DNA from: CAZXCQ01 sp964639275
GTDB taxonomy: Bacteria > Desulfobacterota > DSM-4660 > Desulfatiglandales > Desulfatiglandaceae
DNA: 14,113 nt
Direction: 5' to 3'
Assembly: GCA_964639275.1 (NCBI GenBank)
Contig: CAZXCQ010000169.1
Span: forward strand, 1-14,113
In this document: one piece after another, positions 1 through 7,591 of the stretch
Position numbering within the stretch: the first letter of the stretch is position 1
How the letters are laid out: each line of letters starts with the position of its first letter
The notes under the pieces: generated by a model
Seen by the model: only the letters and a program-made list of their open reading frames with translations
What the model was told of the DNA's origin: nothing
Database searches by the model: none
Program-made: the position numbers and the translations under genes

Positions 1-16
1 ACAAGCCTGTCTGAGA

Positions 17-135
17 CCGTTAGAGAGCGTTAAGAAATCACGGAGATCGACGTTGTCAAAAACCAAATGACTTTTCCGGAAATACTGCCCTCTATTTTTT
101 CCTTCGGCACGTGATTCCTTTACGCTCTCTTACGG
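17..135. repeat. Inverted-repeat element at left edge (26-bp arms)
   Basis: Bases 17-42 and 110-135 are inverted copies of each other, matching at 23 of 26 positions. Both arms share the core AGAGAGCGT and the end AATCACG, and 67 bp lie between them. The centre carries the 10-bp palindrome TTTCCGGAAA at 73-82. No coding sequence fits inside. It lies about 125 bp downstream of the stop of the corrinoid-activator gene, which reads leftward toward it. It could be a miniature inverted-repeat element, the end of a larger element cut by the window, or a transcribed hairpin. The arms are seen directly; the nature of the element is not known. Confidence 0.6.
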
Positions 136-259
136 ACGAGTTATACACCCTTCAAAACGGAATCCCCATTGCCCGGGTTTCAAAAAGTTAAAATGTTACA
201 ATATCCGAAAGTTTGTAAGAAGCCCTTTTTCATTGACCAGGTTGATAGCAAAGGCCGGT
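136..259. other. Short non-coding spacer after the activator gene
   Basis: This A/T-rich stretch separates the stop of the leftward activator gene from the inverted-repeat element. I see no convincing terminator hairpin with a T-run on the minus strand, and no credible small gene. A plus-strand reading frame starting near 169 runs into the opposite strand of the activator gene and has no family resemblance. Confidence 0.4.
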
Positions 260-3200
260 TTATTCCTTTTTTGGGAGAAGGCGGTTTAGATGAGGAAACT
301 CATCCTTCATGTGGGGAATCCACATGGAGCGGGCAAATGTCTTTTCAAAATCAGGGGACACCGTCAGTTCGATATATTCCACCTTTCTGGCGAATTCATC
401 GGCCTCCTTTCTCTTGTCCGCATTGAGGAGGGCCATGCGCGCGCCGTCACCGGCGGCATTACCCACGGAATAGACATTTTTCGGGTCACAGTCAGGGAAC
501 ATCCCCAGTATGGCCGCCGATTGCTTGTCTATGTAGCTTCCAAAGGCACCGGCCAGGATGACCTTATCCAGTTTATCCACCCCCAGGGTCTGCATCAGGA
601 TCTTGCTCCCGGCATACATGGCGCCCTTTCCCAGCTGTATTGCCCTGATATCGTCCTGGCAGACCACAATATCCTGACCGATCGAGGTCTCTCTGGCCCA
701 GGCGATGACGTATTCCATCTGGCCGTCATTCTCTCGCAGACGGGGATGCGAGACATCCTCTCTAAAACACCCGGTCTTGTCGATAATCCCCGCCAGGAAA
801 AGCTGGGGTATGGCATCAATGATCCCGGAGCCGCAGATCCCCTTGGCGCCTATGCCCTCCTCGATCTCGGTATTCCACTTCTCTTTGTCAATCACCTTAA
901 AGCGGACCTCTTTGGTCTCGGGGTCTATCTCCACCTTCTCAATGGCTCCAGGGGCGGCACGCATGCCAAATTTGAGCTCGGCGCCTTCAAATGCGGGTCC
1001 GGTGGCGCAGGATGCAGAGATCAGCCTCTCGCGGTTGCCCAGGATCAGCTCGCCGTTGGTCCCGATGTCAATAATGAGCTCGATGCTGTCCTGTTTGTAT
1101 GGTTCTTCGGCGATGAGCACGCCCACATTATCGGCCCCCACAAAACCGGCCTCGATGGGGAGGACGTGGACGTAGGCCCCCGGAGATATCCTTATGCCCA
1201 GGCCACGGGTCTCTTCAATCTCCGAGATCTCTTTTTGCGCATAGATGCCACAGTGAAGACACCGTTGCGATTCCTTGATGGCCATGGGTTCTTCATAGCC
1301 CAGTTCAACCTCGGAAAACCCCACGCGTCTATCCGGTTCAAGCACGGGAGCGATATTTCTTGCCTCCTTCTCCACACCCTCTTTGGGCACCTCTTGGATT
1401 CTCTTGAGAGGCGAGGGTCTGGATTCCTTCAGGTCCATTCCCGCGAGGTAGAGGGCAATGGAGATGGCCGCCTCCTTTCCGGCCGCTACGGCGCTGATCA
1501 CATCGGCCGGGCCGGAGGTCACGTCACCACCGGCAAAGACGCCTTTGAGGCTGGTCTCCAGGGTGGTCTCGTCCACCTTGATGGTTCCAAGCGGTGTCCG
1601 GTCCAGTTCGGGAAATTCCCCCTCATCGGGTCCCTGGCCGACGGCCACGATGACCGTGTCGGCCGGTAGGCTGGGGAGCGAACCCGTTTCAAACTCAGGC
1701 GCAAACCTCCCTTCCGAATCGATCACAGAGACACAACGGATCGTCTCCAGCCCGATGATCTTGCCTTTCTGGGTCAAGATCGCTGTGACACCCCGGGAAG
1801 GGTGGATAATGACGCCTTCTTCCCGGGCCTGCAAGATCTCGAGATCCTGTGCGGGCATCCTGTCTTTTGAAATGATGTCGCTCGACTCCAGACAGACGAG
1901 GTTGACCTCTCCGGCACCGAGTCGCAGGGATAGCCTCGCAGCATCGATGGCCACGCTGCCGCCGCCGATAACCGCCACCTTTTCGCCCAACCCCACCTTT
2001 TTCCCTGAATTGACCTTTTTTAGAAAGTCAAGGGCATAGATGACGCCCTCGGCGTCTTGGCCGGGGATATCCAGCTTCTGGCTTATCCGGGCACCCGTCG
2101 CCACAAAGATCGCCTGATATCCCTGATTGAATATATCCGCCAGGGCCCTTATGGGGGCGCTGGTCTTGATTTCTACCCCCAGCTCTTGAATATAGCTGAT
2201 CTCATCATCCAGTCCCCGCCTGGGTAACCTGTATTCGGGTATACCATAGCGCATCATGCCACCCGCCTCGGGGGCGGCCTCAAACACGGTAACCGGGTAA
2301 CCGTTTTTGATCAGTTCAAAGGCGCAGGCTAGACCGGCCGGTCCCGAACCGACGATAGCGATCCTCTCCTCCTTTGTCTGTTCCGCAGGGGTGACCCTGT
2401 CCCGCCCATCTATCAACTCGTGATCGGCGATAAAGCGATGAAGAGACCTGATGGAGAGGGGTCCGTCCACCTCTGCCCTTTCGCATTCCTTCTCACAGGG
2501 ATGGGTGCATACCCGCCCAAGCGCGCCGGGAAAGGGGATGGCCATCCTTACCAAGTCAAGGGCCTCCTTGAATTTGCCCTGGGCGATGAGGTACAAAAAG
2601 TCCTGCCCATTGACCCCGGCGGGGCATTCGACCTGGCAGGGCGGATAACTGCCCCGGTCCCCTGTTTCTTTCTCCGGCGCTATCTTGAGACCCCCGTCGC
2701 GGGCCTTGAGATCGATTGAGTGGTGGAGGGCCGGGGGGAAGGGGGATCTCCCGATATATCTTGGATCGGTATTGAGGAAGATATGGTGCATGCAGGTATT
2801 TCCCACGATAGACATGTCAACGATATCCTGGCGTTTGATACCTGCCGCAGCTGCCACCTCTTGGGCGATCCCGTTGAGACCGTCCAGAATGGCATTGTTG
2901 AGGATCTCAAGACCGTTTGGGTTGGTCATGGTGAAGCTGATGCGGGACATGACGTCTTCGCCGTATACCACCTGTGGATTCATCATGGAAGCGGTGGCTA
3001 CCACCGTGCCATCTCTCAGATCGCATAGATAGCCTGCCACCGTGGAGGTCCCCACATCGACGGCAAGGCCGTAGGCCTTCTCCACAAGCCCCGGTTCGAC
3101 CTTGATGACTTCCTTGCCATGCCATACCGAGGCCGTCACCTTCCAGTCACCCTCACGCACGGCGTTTTGCAATTCCAGGAGCACCTGATAGTCAATGGTC

Positions 3201-3712
3201 AGATTGCCCAGGTTGAACTTGCTGTTGAGTTCGTTATAGAGACGCTCCCAGTCGCCAAGGGTATCTGCCAGGGTAGCCTTTCTTAACTCGACATAATACT
3301 TTCTTACCACCGGCTTGAGTGCGATGGGTCTGTTTGTGGCCTCTTTGCGAACGACCTGTTTTCCCATACGGCTCTCTTCGGGGACAAAGATCACCACATC
3401 CCCCATGATCTTTGTCTGGCAGGCCAGCCGGTAGCCCTGTTCCTGCTGCTGGAGATTAAAGAATTTTCTCTCGGTTGGCCCCATGGGGGAGAGATTGTCC
3501 CTTGTTGAAGTAATCCCGTATTTTTCGAAGTTCCCTTCCTCGATCCTGACCTTACACGTACCACAGATGGCCTTCTCACCGCATACGCCTTCGATGTCCA
3601 CCCCCAGGGCTATGGAGGCCTCCTTCAGGCTCTTCCCCCCCGTGATGTATCCCCTGGAGCCGGATGGCTGAAATATGACCAGGTGTTTTCTGTCTTTATT
3701 GTCTGATGGCAT
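260..3712 (-). CDS. Corrinoid activation protein (RACE/ASKHA) with nested GltD-like NAD(P)H oxidoreductase
   Basis: Predicted cytoplasmic protein of 1150 residues. Residues 1-115 are a 2Fe-2S ferredoxin domain with Cys44, Cys50, Cys53 and Cys98. A linker and middle domain run to about 212. The ASKHA ATPase fold, typical of reductive activators of corrinoid enzymes, begins with DVGTSTVAGY (219-228). It is interrupted after about residue 345. Residues about 355-825 are a GltD-like flavoprotein: CQVECPAG (359-366), GRVCTHPCEKEC (399-410), FAD motif GSGPAG (455-460), NAD(P) motif GGGSVAID (583-590), second FAD motif FAGGDV (726-731) and RCLHCG (817-822). The ASKHA fold resumes at SPGAYVHVLP (843-852), with DIGTNGEL (882-889), GICGSGIIDA (958-967) and LAGAFGSY (1053-1060). 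Without the insert it would be about 655 residues, a normal RACE length. RACE proteins reduce inactive Co(II) corrinoid in an ATP-dependent way; the insert suggests NAD(P)H supplies the electrons. No clear Shine-Dalgarno precedes the ATG. It lies last in the minus-strand block, next to its likely client corrinoid protein. Confidence 0.93.
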   Translation of the reverse strand: MPSDNKDRKHLVIFQPSGSRGYITGGKSLKEASIALGVDIEGVCGEKAICGTCKVRIEEGNFEKYGITSTRDNLSPMGPTERKFFNLQQQEQGYRLACQTKIMGDVVIFVPEESRMGKQVVRKEATNRPIALKPVVRKYYVELRKATLADTLGDWERLYNELNSKFNLGNLTIDYQVLLELQNAVREGDWKVTASVWHGKEVIKVEPGLVEKAYGLAVDVGTSTVAGYLCDLRDGTVVATASMMNPQVVYGEDVMSRISFTMTNPNGLEILNNAILDGLNGIAQEVAAAAGIKRQDIVDMSIVGNTCMHHIFLNTDPRYIGRSPFPPALHHSIDLKARDGGLKIAPEKETGDRGSYPPCQVECPAGVNGQDFLYLIAQGKFKEALDLVRMAIPFPGALGRVCTHPCEKECERAEVDGPLSIRSLHRFIADHELIDGRDRVTPAEQTKEERIAIVGSGPAGLACAFELIKNGYPVTVFEAAPEAGGMMRYGIPEYRLPRRGLDDEISYIQELGVEIKTSAPIRALADIFNQGYQAIFVATGARISQKLDIPGQDAEGVIYALDFLKKVNSGKKVGLGEKVAVIGGGSVAIDAARLSLRLGAGEVNLVCLESSDIISKDRMPAQDLEILQAREEGVIIHPSRGVTAILTQKGKIIGLETIRCVSVIDSEGRFAPEFETGSLPSLPADTVIVAVGQGPDEGEFPELDRTPLGTIKVDETTLETSLKGVFAGGDVTSGPADVISAVAAGKEAAISIALYLAGMDLKESRPSPLKRIQEVPKEGVEKEARNIAPVLEPDRRVGFSEVELGYEEPMAIKESQRCLHCGIYAQKEISEIEETRGLGIRISPGAYVHVLPIEAGFVGADNVGVLIAEEPYKQDSIELIIDIGTNGELILGNRERLISASCATGPAFEGAELKFGMRAAPGAIEKVEIDPETKEVRFKVIDKEKWNTEIEEGIGAKGICGSGIIDAIPQLFLAGIIDKTGCFREDVSHPRLRENDGQMEYVIAWARETSIGQDIVVCQDDIRAIQLGKGAMYAGSKILMQTLGVDKLDKVILAGAFGSYIDKQSAAILGMFPDCDPKNVYSVGNAAGDGARMALLNADKRKEADEFARKVEYIELTVSPDFEKTFARSMWIPHMKDEFPHLNRLLPKKE

Positions 3713-3725
3713 GGTTTGTTTTTGT

Positions 3726-3760
3726 TAAGTGCCTAAAGTGCTCTAAGGTGTCTAAGGTTA
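3726..3760. repeat. Short degenerate tandem repeat (TAARTGCC-like, 8-10 bp units)
   Basis: Four imperfect units follow one another: TAAGTGCC, TAAAGTGCTC, TAAGGTGTC and TAAGGTTA. They fill the start-proximal part of the 97-bp spacer between the corrinoid protein and the activator, in the stretch that would hold the activator's 5' leader. A similar array lies at 14004-14038. The function is unknown; the unit drift suggests slippage. The rest of the spacer is T-rich with no gene. Confidence 0.55.
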
Positions 3761-3809
3761 TTGTGCTATTTATGTCTTTGCCACACCTTTGCCTCTCCTT
3801 TCTGAGATG

Positions 3810-4484
3810 TTACGTCTCTTCTTCCTTTAGCATCTTGAGGAGGTTGATGGCTTCATTAACCGCGTTGCCCGCGCTCTTGGCAAAGCCATGGGCGCCGTAC
3901 TTCTCCACCAACTCCTGGTTTATTGGGGCACCGCCCAACATGATGCGGACATTGGGATTTTTCTCTTTCAATTTCTTTATGATCTCGGGCATAACCACCA
4001 TGCTGGTGGTCATCAGGGCAGAGAGGCCCACGATGTCGGAATCGGTCCTTAGCTGCTCCTCCACAAATTTCTCAAGGGGTACATCCTTTCCGAGGTCATA
4101 CACGGTCCACCCGGCCACCTCAAACATCATCTTGACCAGGTTCTTGCCGATATCATGGACATCGCCCTCGACCACACCCAGGACTATGGAGCCCTTGGCC
4201 TCCGATTCCCTCCCCGAGGCCTTTATGGCCGGTCTTAGGATGTCGAGGCCGGCATACAGGGCATCAGAGCAAAGCAGGAGTTCCGGGACAAAATACTTCT
4301 TTTTGTTATACAGATCGCCCACCTCGATCATGGCGTCAGCCAGACCTTCCATGGCGACGACAAATGGGTCAACGCCCTCGTCCAGGGCTGTCCTGGCCCA
4401 CTCCGCAACCCCGTCCTCGTCGTAGTTTATCAATGCCTTTCGAAGTTCATTTAATATCTCTTGAGTCCTCTCCTCCAAAGCCAT
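3810..4484 (-). CDS. Corrinoid (B12-binding) protein of methyltransferase system, MtaC/MttC-like
   Basis: This 224-residue protein has the usual two-part build of methyltransferase corrinoid proteins. A helical cap domain covers about residues 1-90, with VEGLAD-type packing seen as AMEGLADAM (44-52). A Rossmann-like B12 domain covers about 97-224. The cobalt-ligand motif is GDVHDIGKN (107-115), where His110 is the expected lower axial ligand. GLSALMTTSM (153-162) and LGGAPIN (183-189) match the nucleotide-loop pocket. It should carry the methyl group between methyltransferases and be reactivated by the neighbouring RACE fusion. Its ATG overlaps the stop of the upstream methyltransferase by one base (TAATG), with a strong AAGGAGA site 6 bases before it, so the two are translationally coupled. 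The substrate cannot be told from the sequence. Confidence 0.95.
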   Translation of the reverse strand: MALEERTQEILNELRKALINYDEDGVAEWARTALDEGVDPFVVAMEGLADAMIEVGDLYNKKKYFVPELLLCSDALYAGLDILRPAIKASGRESEAKGSIVLGVVEGDVHDIGKNLVKMMFEVAGWTVYDLGKDVPLEKFVEEQLRTDSDIVGLSALMTTSMVVMPEIIKKLKEKNPNVRIMLGGAPINQELVEKYGAHGFAKSAGNAVNEAINLLKMLKEEET

Positions 4485-5539
4485 TATAGATCTCCTTTGC
4501 TGTATTTACCCAGTTCGTTGGCCAGTTCCATAAACCAGTCAATCTTTTCCGGTGTGGCCACCCCCGGCACCTCGCAACCCGTGGCCAGGATGTATCCGCT
4601 ATCCTCAGGGGCCACCTCCAGACATCTCCTTATGGCCTGTTCCATCGGCTCCCTCCCGTCCGATAAGAAAAGGAGGGTGTCAACATTGCCGATAAGGACC
4701 GCCTTGCCCCGGGTTGCCTCCACCGCCTTTGCCAGGTCGGTGGGGGCATCAATGCTGATGTTGTTGGCCCCGGTATTGACCATATCTTCCAGAATAGGGT
4801 CTGCATACCCGCAGATGTGAAGACCAACCCCCGCCTTTTTTCCCGCAAAATGATCCACGATCTGTTTGTGGTGCGGGAATATGAATCTGCGATACATATC
4901 AGGGGATATAAGGCTGCATGATGCCGGGGCCTCAGAATAGTTGGGCGCGGCCTTGATGGCGAGAAGCGCCTCGCCAAACCTGATGGACATTTGCGTGGTA
5001 AACTCCAGGAGTTCATGGACGTAAGCCGGGTCCTTCAGGGCGTCCCTGATGAGTTCGTTGGCTCCCCTGAGCCCGATGGCGATGGTCCATGGCCCTGCAA
5101 TGATGGGTGAGACCGGGGTGTCGGCAATGATTTTTTTGGTCTCACTGATGGCCTCCAGATAACCGGGCATCCGGCCGTCCTTTGTGGGATCGGCAAGCTC
5201 CAGGCTGCTCAGTTTCCCCTTGTCTTCAAGCGCCGCCTTTACTGAAATGCACAGGCCGTTTTCGGGGAACCTGAGTTCATTGCCCAGGGCCTCTACCTCG
5301 GTCAACAGGTCCCACTGCATCAGTACGATGTCGGGTCTGTAACGTTCATATCCGGCCACCTGCGCCTTTACAAAGAGCCCGGGGTCCTGCAAGATCTCTC
5401 TGATGGTTGCGCCGATGAGCTGGGCGTTACACTGGCCGGTAAAGGGATAGGCGGGCACCCTATCGATTTTGGGATCCTGGTCGGTAAAGGTCTTTTTAAA
5501 GGCCGCGGAAACCCGCTGTCTTCCGGTAAATGTCTCCAT
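4484..5539 (-). CDS. URO-D/MtaA-family zinc methyltransferase
   Basis: This 351-residue protein belongs to the uroporphyrinogen-decarboxylase fold family that includes the cobalamin methyltransferases MtaA and CmuA. The family zinc site is present as His241-x-Cys243 in GLHICGYADP (239-248) and Cys322 in ATGCEVPG (319-326). This fits a methyltransferase rather than the haem-pathway enzyme, which has no such zinc triad. The pairing with the corrinoid gene directly downstream implies that it methylates or demethylates that protein. Whether it is the substrate-side or the acceptor-side enzyme is open, because no other methyltransferase lies in this minus-strand cluster. The start has a strong AAGGAGA site and follows the DUF169 stop with no gap (TAAATG). 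Confidence 0.92.
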   Translation of the reverse strand: METFTGRQRVSAAFKKTFTDQDPKIDRVPAYPFTGQCNAQLIGATIREILQDPGLFVKAQVAGYERYRPDIVLMQWDLLTEVEALGNELRFPENGLCISVKAALEDKGKLSSLELADPTKDGRMPGYLEAISETKKIIADTPVSPIIAGPWTIAIGLRGANELIRDALKDPAYVHELLEFTTQMSIRFGEALLAIKAAPNYSEAPASCSLISPDMYRRFIFPHHKQIVDHFAGKKAGVGLHICGYADPILEDMVNTGANNISIDAPTDLAKAVEATRGKAVLIGNVDTLLFLSDGREPMEQAIRRCLEVAPEDSGYILATGCEVPGVATPEKIDWFMELANELGKYSKGDL

Positions 5540-6322
5540 TTACAATTCTCCTTCTTGCTCCCATATCTTCATCTGCTCCTGATAGGGGGGTGGGAACGAT
5601 GCCTGAAAATTAAAAAAGCTGGTGATGGGGTATCGGATTCCCCCCTTATGGGTCTTGGCAAGCCCGTCCAGGACCGTATCTATCTTTGATGCAGGGAGGA
5701 TAAAGGACATTTCGTCGTCCTGGGTCATTCCAAATATCCGATCTCCATTTCCGGGGACAAGGTAGCGACATTCGTTGTTCTTTATCGCCGTTATGATGGT
5801 TGCACACCCCAGCCTTCCCATGGATGAAGATCGAACAGCCCCGCCTTCATTATAGAGGGCCCCCTGGATCAATCTCATGATCTGGGCTGGATTCCCGTAG
5901 AGCATAAACAGGTCCGGTTCAAAGGTCGTGCGATTGACCGGGGCCACCAGGATGTGGCTGTAAAGACCATAATCAAAGCGATCAATAAGGTCTTCTTCAT
6001 TTTTTCCTGCCTCTTTGGAGGCAGTAAACATGCCGGCGGCCAGATTCCCCTCGTTATAGAAATCGATATTCTTAAAGAATCCAAAGGGGGCGGCTCCCAG
6101 GGAACACTGCATGTCCTCTTTGCCCATCGCCACGGTCCAGCCCAGTTTCCTGGCCATCCCTATCCCCTGGCAGATTGCCACCTTTTTTTTCATCTGCGCA
6201 AAGGGCCGCCGGGTCTTGTCGGGGATCTCCTGGTCGGATTTGAGCATCTTTATTGCCAGCGGGAAGGTGAGGGGACGAATATAGGTGGTTAGTGCCGTCT
6301 GTATCTCTTTTATATCTGCCAT
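5540..6322 (-). CDS. DUF169 family protein
   Basis: This 260-residue protein matches the DUF169 (ArCR, COG2043) family in length and pattern. It has the early PLAIKML segment (21-27), a CQGIGMAR segment with Cys51 and the MQCSLGAAPFGF segment (71-82) with Cys73. It also has the glycine-rich SSSMGRLGCATIITA region and an FNFQ ending typical of the family. I see no signal peptide or membrane segment. The biochemical role is unknown. The family is often found near corrinoid and URO-D-type genes in anaerobes, which agrees with its place here directly before the methyltransferase. The start is well supported by an AAAGGAGG site 5 bases before the ATG. Confidence 0.88.
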   Translation of the reverse strand: MADIKEIQTALTTYIRPLTFPLAIKMLKSDQEIPDKTRRPFAQMKKKVAICQGIGMARKLGWTVAMGKEDMQCSLGAAPFGFFKNIDFYNEGNLAAGMFTASKEAGKNEEDLIDRFDYGLYSHILVAPVNRTTFEPDLFMLYGNPAQIMRLIQGALYNEGGAVRSSSMGRLGCATIITAIKNNECRYLVPGNGDRIFGMTQDDEMSFILPASKIDTVLDGLAKTHKGGIRYPITSFFNFQASFPPPYQEQMKIWEQEGEL

Positions 6323-6341
6323 TAGAACCTCCTTTTGAGTT

Positions 6342-6397
6342 CGTTAAATAGTTGAGTAGTTGAGTAGTTGAATAGTTGAGTAGTTAAATAGTTATAT
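6342..6397. repeat. Tandem repeat, seven 8-bp units (AGTTGAGT)
   Basis: Six units of the form AGTTGAGT (variants AGTTGAAT, AGTTAAAT, AGTTATAT) run from 6350 to 6397, preceded by a degenerate unit CGTTAAAT. The spacer between ETF alpha and DUF169 also holds the complementary segments CTACTCAAC (6402-6410) and CTCAACTACTCA (6444-6455). A transcript crossing the spacer could therefore pair in several alternative ways. No T-run terminator is obvious. The role is unknown; the array ends about 20 bases before the DUF169 start codon. Confidence 0.75.
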
Positions 6398-6464
6398 GGC
6401 GCTACTCAACCGTTTTTCGTTTAGGTAGTTGACTAATCCTATCCTCAACTACTCATTCGAGTGA

Positions 6465-7466
6465 TCATGCCCTTGTCCTCTCGCGGATCTCGTGGACCAG
6501 TTGGGGGACGATTTTTCTGAAATCTTCCACCACGATTACATCAGAGGTTTCAAAGATCTCGGCATCAGGATCGGTGTTGATGGTGATGATATGCCCCGAC
6601 TGGTCCATACCCACCACATGATGCATGACACCGGATATACCGATGCCGATATAGAGCCTGGGTCGTACAGTTTTTCCGCTCTGTCCGATCATCTGTCCTT
6701 CTCTGGCCCACCCCTCGTCAACGGGCGGCCGGGTGGCGCCTACAGCGCCCCCCAGGAGGCCGGCGAGTTCTTCGATCATCTTCCAGTCTTGCTGACTACC
6801 GATTCCCCACCCGCCGGCGACCACCACCTCTGCCTTTTCCAGGGGGAGTTCATGGGGCCTTTCCATCCTGGTCTCCAGGATCTCCGGGCCCAGGCCTTTG
6901 TCGGGCAGGCTGACCTGGATCTCTTTTGTCTCTCCCTCCCTTTCCGCCGGTGAGAGGGGTTTCATGGTCCCGGGCATCACGGTCGCCATCTGGGGGTGAT
7001 GATCCGGGCATGCGATTGTTGCAATCACGCCGCCGCCCCATCCTGGAACGACCTGAAGGAGTCTTCCACTGCTGTCCAATCTGAGATCAATACAGTGGGC
7101 GGAGAGGCCGGTCCTGAGTCTGGCCGCCACCCTGGGGGCAAGTTCAACCCCCATGGATGTGGCACCCATCAGCAATATTTCGGGTCTGTGCTCTTTGACC
7201 GCGGACGCGATGACGAGCGTGTAGGGGATGAGTCGATAACCCGCCAACCCTGGATCATCGGCAACAAGGACCAGGTCAGCCCCATGGCTGAAAAGGATTT
7301 GGGTGATGGGCCTTATGCCGTGACCGACAAGGATGGCCCCAACCTGGCTTCCAGCCCGTTCGGCAAGTTCTCTGGCCTTGCCCAGGAGTTCCAGACTCAC
7401 GTCATGTAACTCGCCATTTCGCTGTTCTGCGAAGACCCAGATGCCGCTATGACCGTCTGTATTCAT
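6465..7466 (-). CDS. etfA: Electron transfer flavoprotein alpha subunit
   Basis: This 333-residue protein is ETF alpha. The N-terminal alpha/beta domain includes GATSMGVELAPRVAARL (101-117). The C-terminal FAD domain carries GQSGKTVRP (261-269), GISGVMHHVVGM (276-287) and NTDPDAEIF (297-305), the standard flavin-binding signature. No extra N-terminal ferredoxin domain is present. It pairs with the ETF beta gene upstream to pass electrons between acyl-CoA dehydrogenase and a membrane or soluble acceptor. The likely partner enzyme is encoded just upstream. The ATG at 7466 has only a weak ribosome site, unlike its neighbours, and a repeat element sits between it and ETF beta. Whether the ETF is a bifurcating type cannot be settled by reading. 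Confidence 0.95.
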   Translation of the reverse strand: MNTDGHSGIWVFAEQRNGELHDVSLELLGKARELAERAGSQVGAILVGHGIRPITQILFSHGADLVLVADDPGLAGYRLIPYTLVIASAVKEHRPEILLMGATSMGVELAPRVAARLRTGLSAHCIDLRLDSSGRLLQVVPGWGGGVIATIACPDHHPQMATVMPGTMKPLSPAEREGETKEIQVSLPDKGLGPEILETRMERPHELPLEKAEVVVAGGWGIGSQQDWKMIEELAGLLGGAVGATRPPVDEGWAREGQMIGQSGKTVRPRLYIGIGISGVMHHVVGMDQSGHIITINTDPDAEIFETSDVIVVEDFRKIVPQLVHEIRERTRA

Positions 7467-7591
7467 GACACGTATCCCAATCCAGGCCTTTGGCCGCAGC
7501 CGAATGAGTAACGTGTGTTCGGGTTTCAGATTTCAGAAAAGGCAATGCTCATACCACCCAGATCCCCGAACCACACTATTCATTTCATTAT
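7467..7591. other. Non-coding spacer upstream of etfA
   Basis: This is the part of the 387-bp gap between etfA and etfB that lies outside the palindromic repeat. It holds no credible gene. A short plus-strand reading frame that crosses the gap is composed of repeat sequence and the reverse of etfB. A promoter for etfA could lie here, but I cannot point to convincing -35 and -10 boxes. Bases 7807-7853 after the repeat are also featureless up to the etfB stop. Confidence 0.4.

Noticed and set aside
290..1669. 459-residue plus-strand reading frame opposite the activator gene
   Set aside because: It is wholly antisense to a well-supported conserved protein, has no family pattern, and reflects codon bias of the opposite strand.
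3706..4425. 239-residue plus-strand reading frame opposite the corrinoid protein
   Set aside because: It has Ser/Thr/Leu-rich low-complexity composition and no ribosome site, and the minus strand holds a clear B12-binding protein with its motifs.
4484..5539. Haem-pathway uroporphyrinogen decarboxylase (hemE)
   Set aside because: The His-x-Cys...Cys zinc motif and the coupling to a corrinoid protein point to the methyltransferase branch of the fold.
6342..6397. CRISPR array
   Set aside because: The units are 8 bp and directly abutting, with no spacers and no cas genes.
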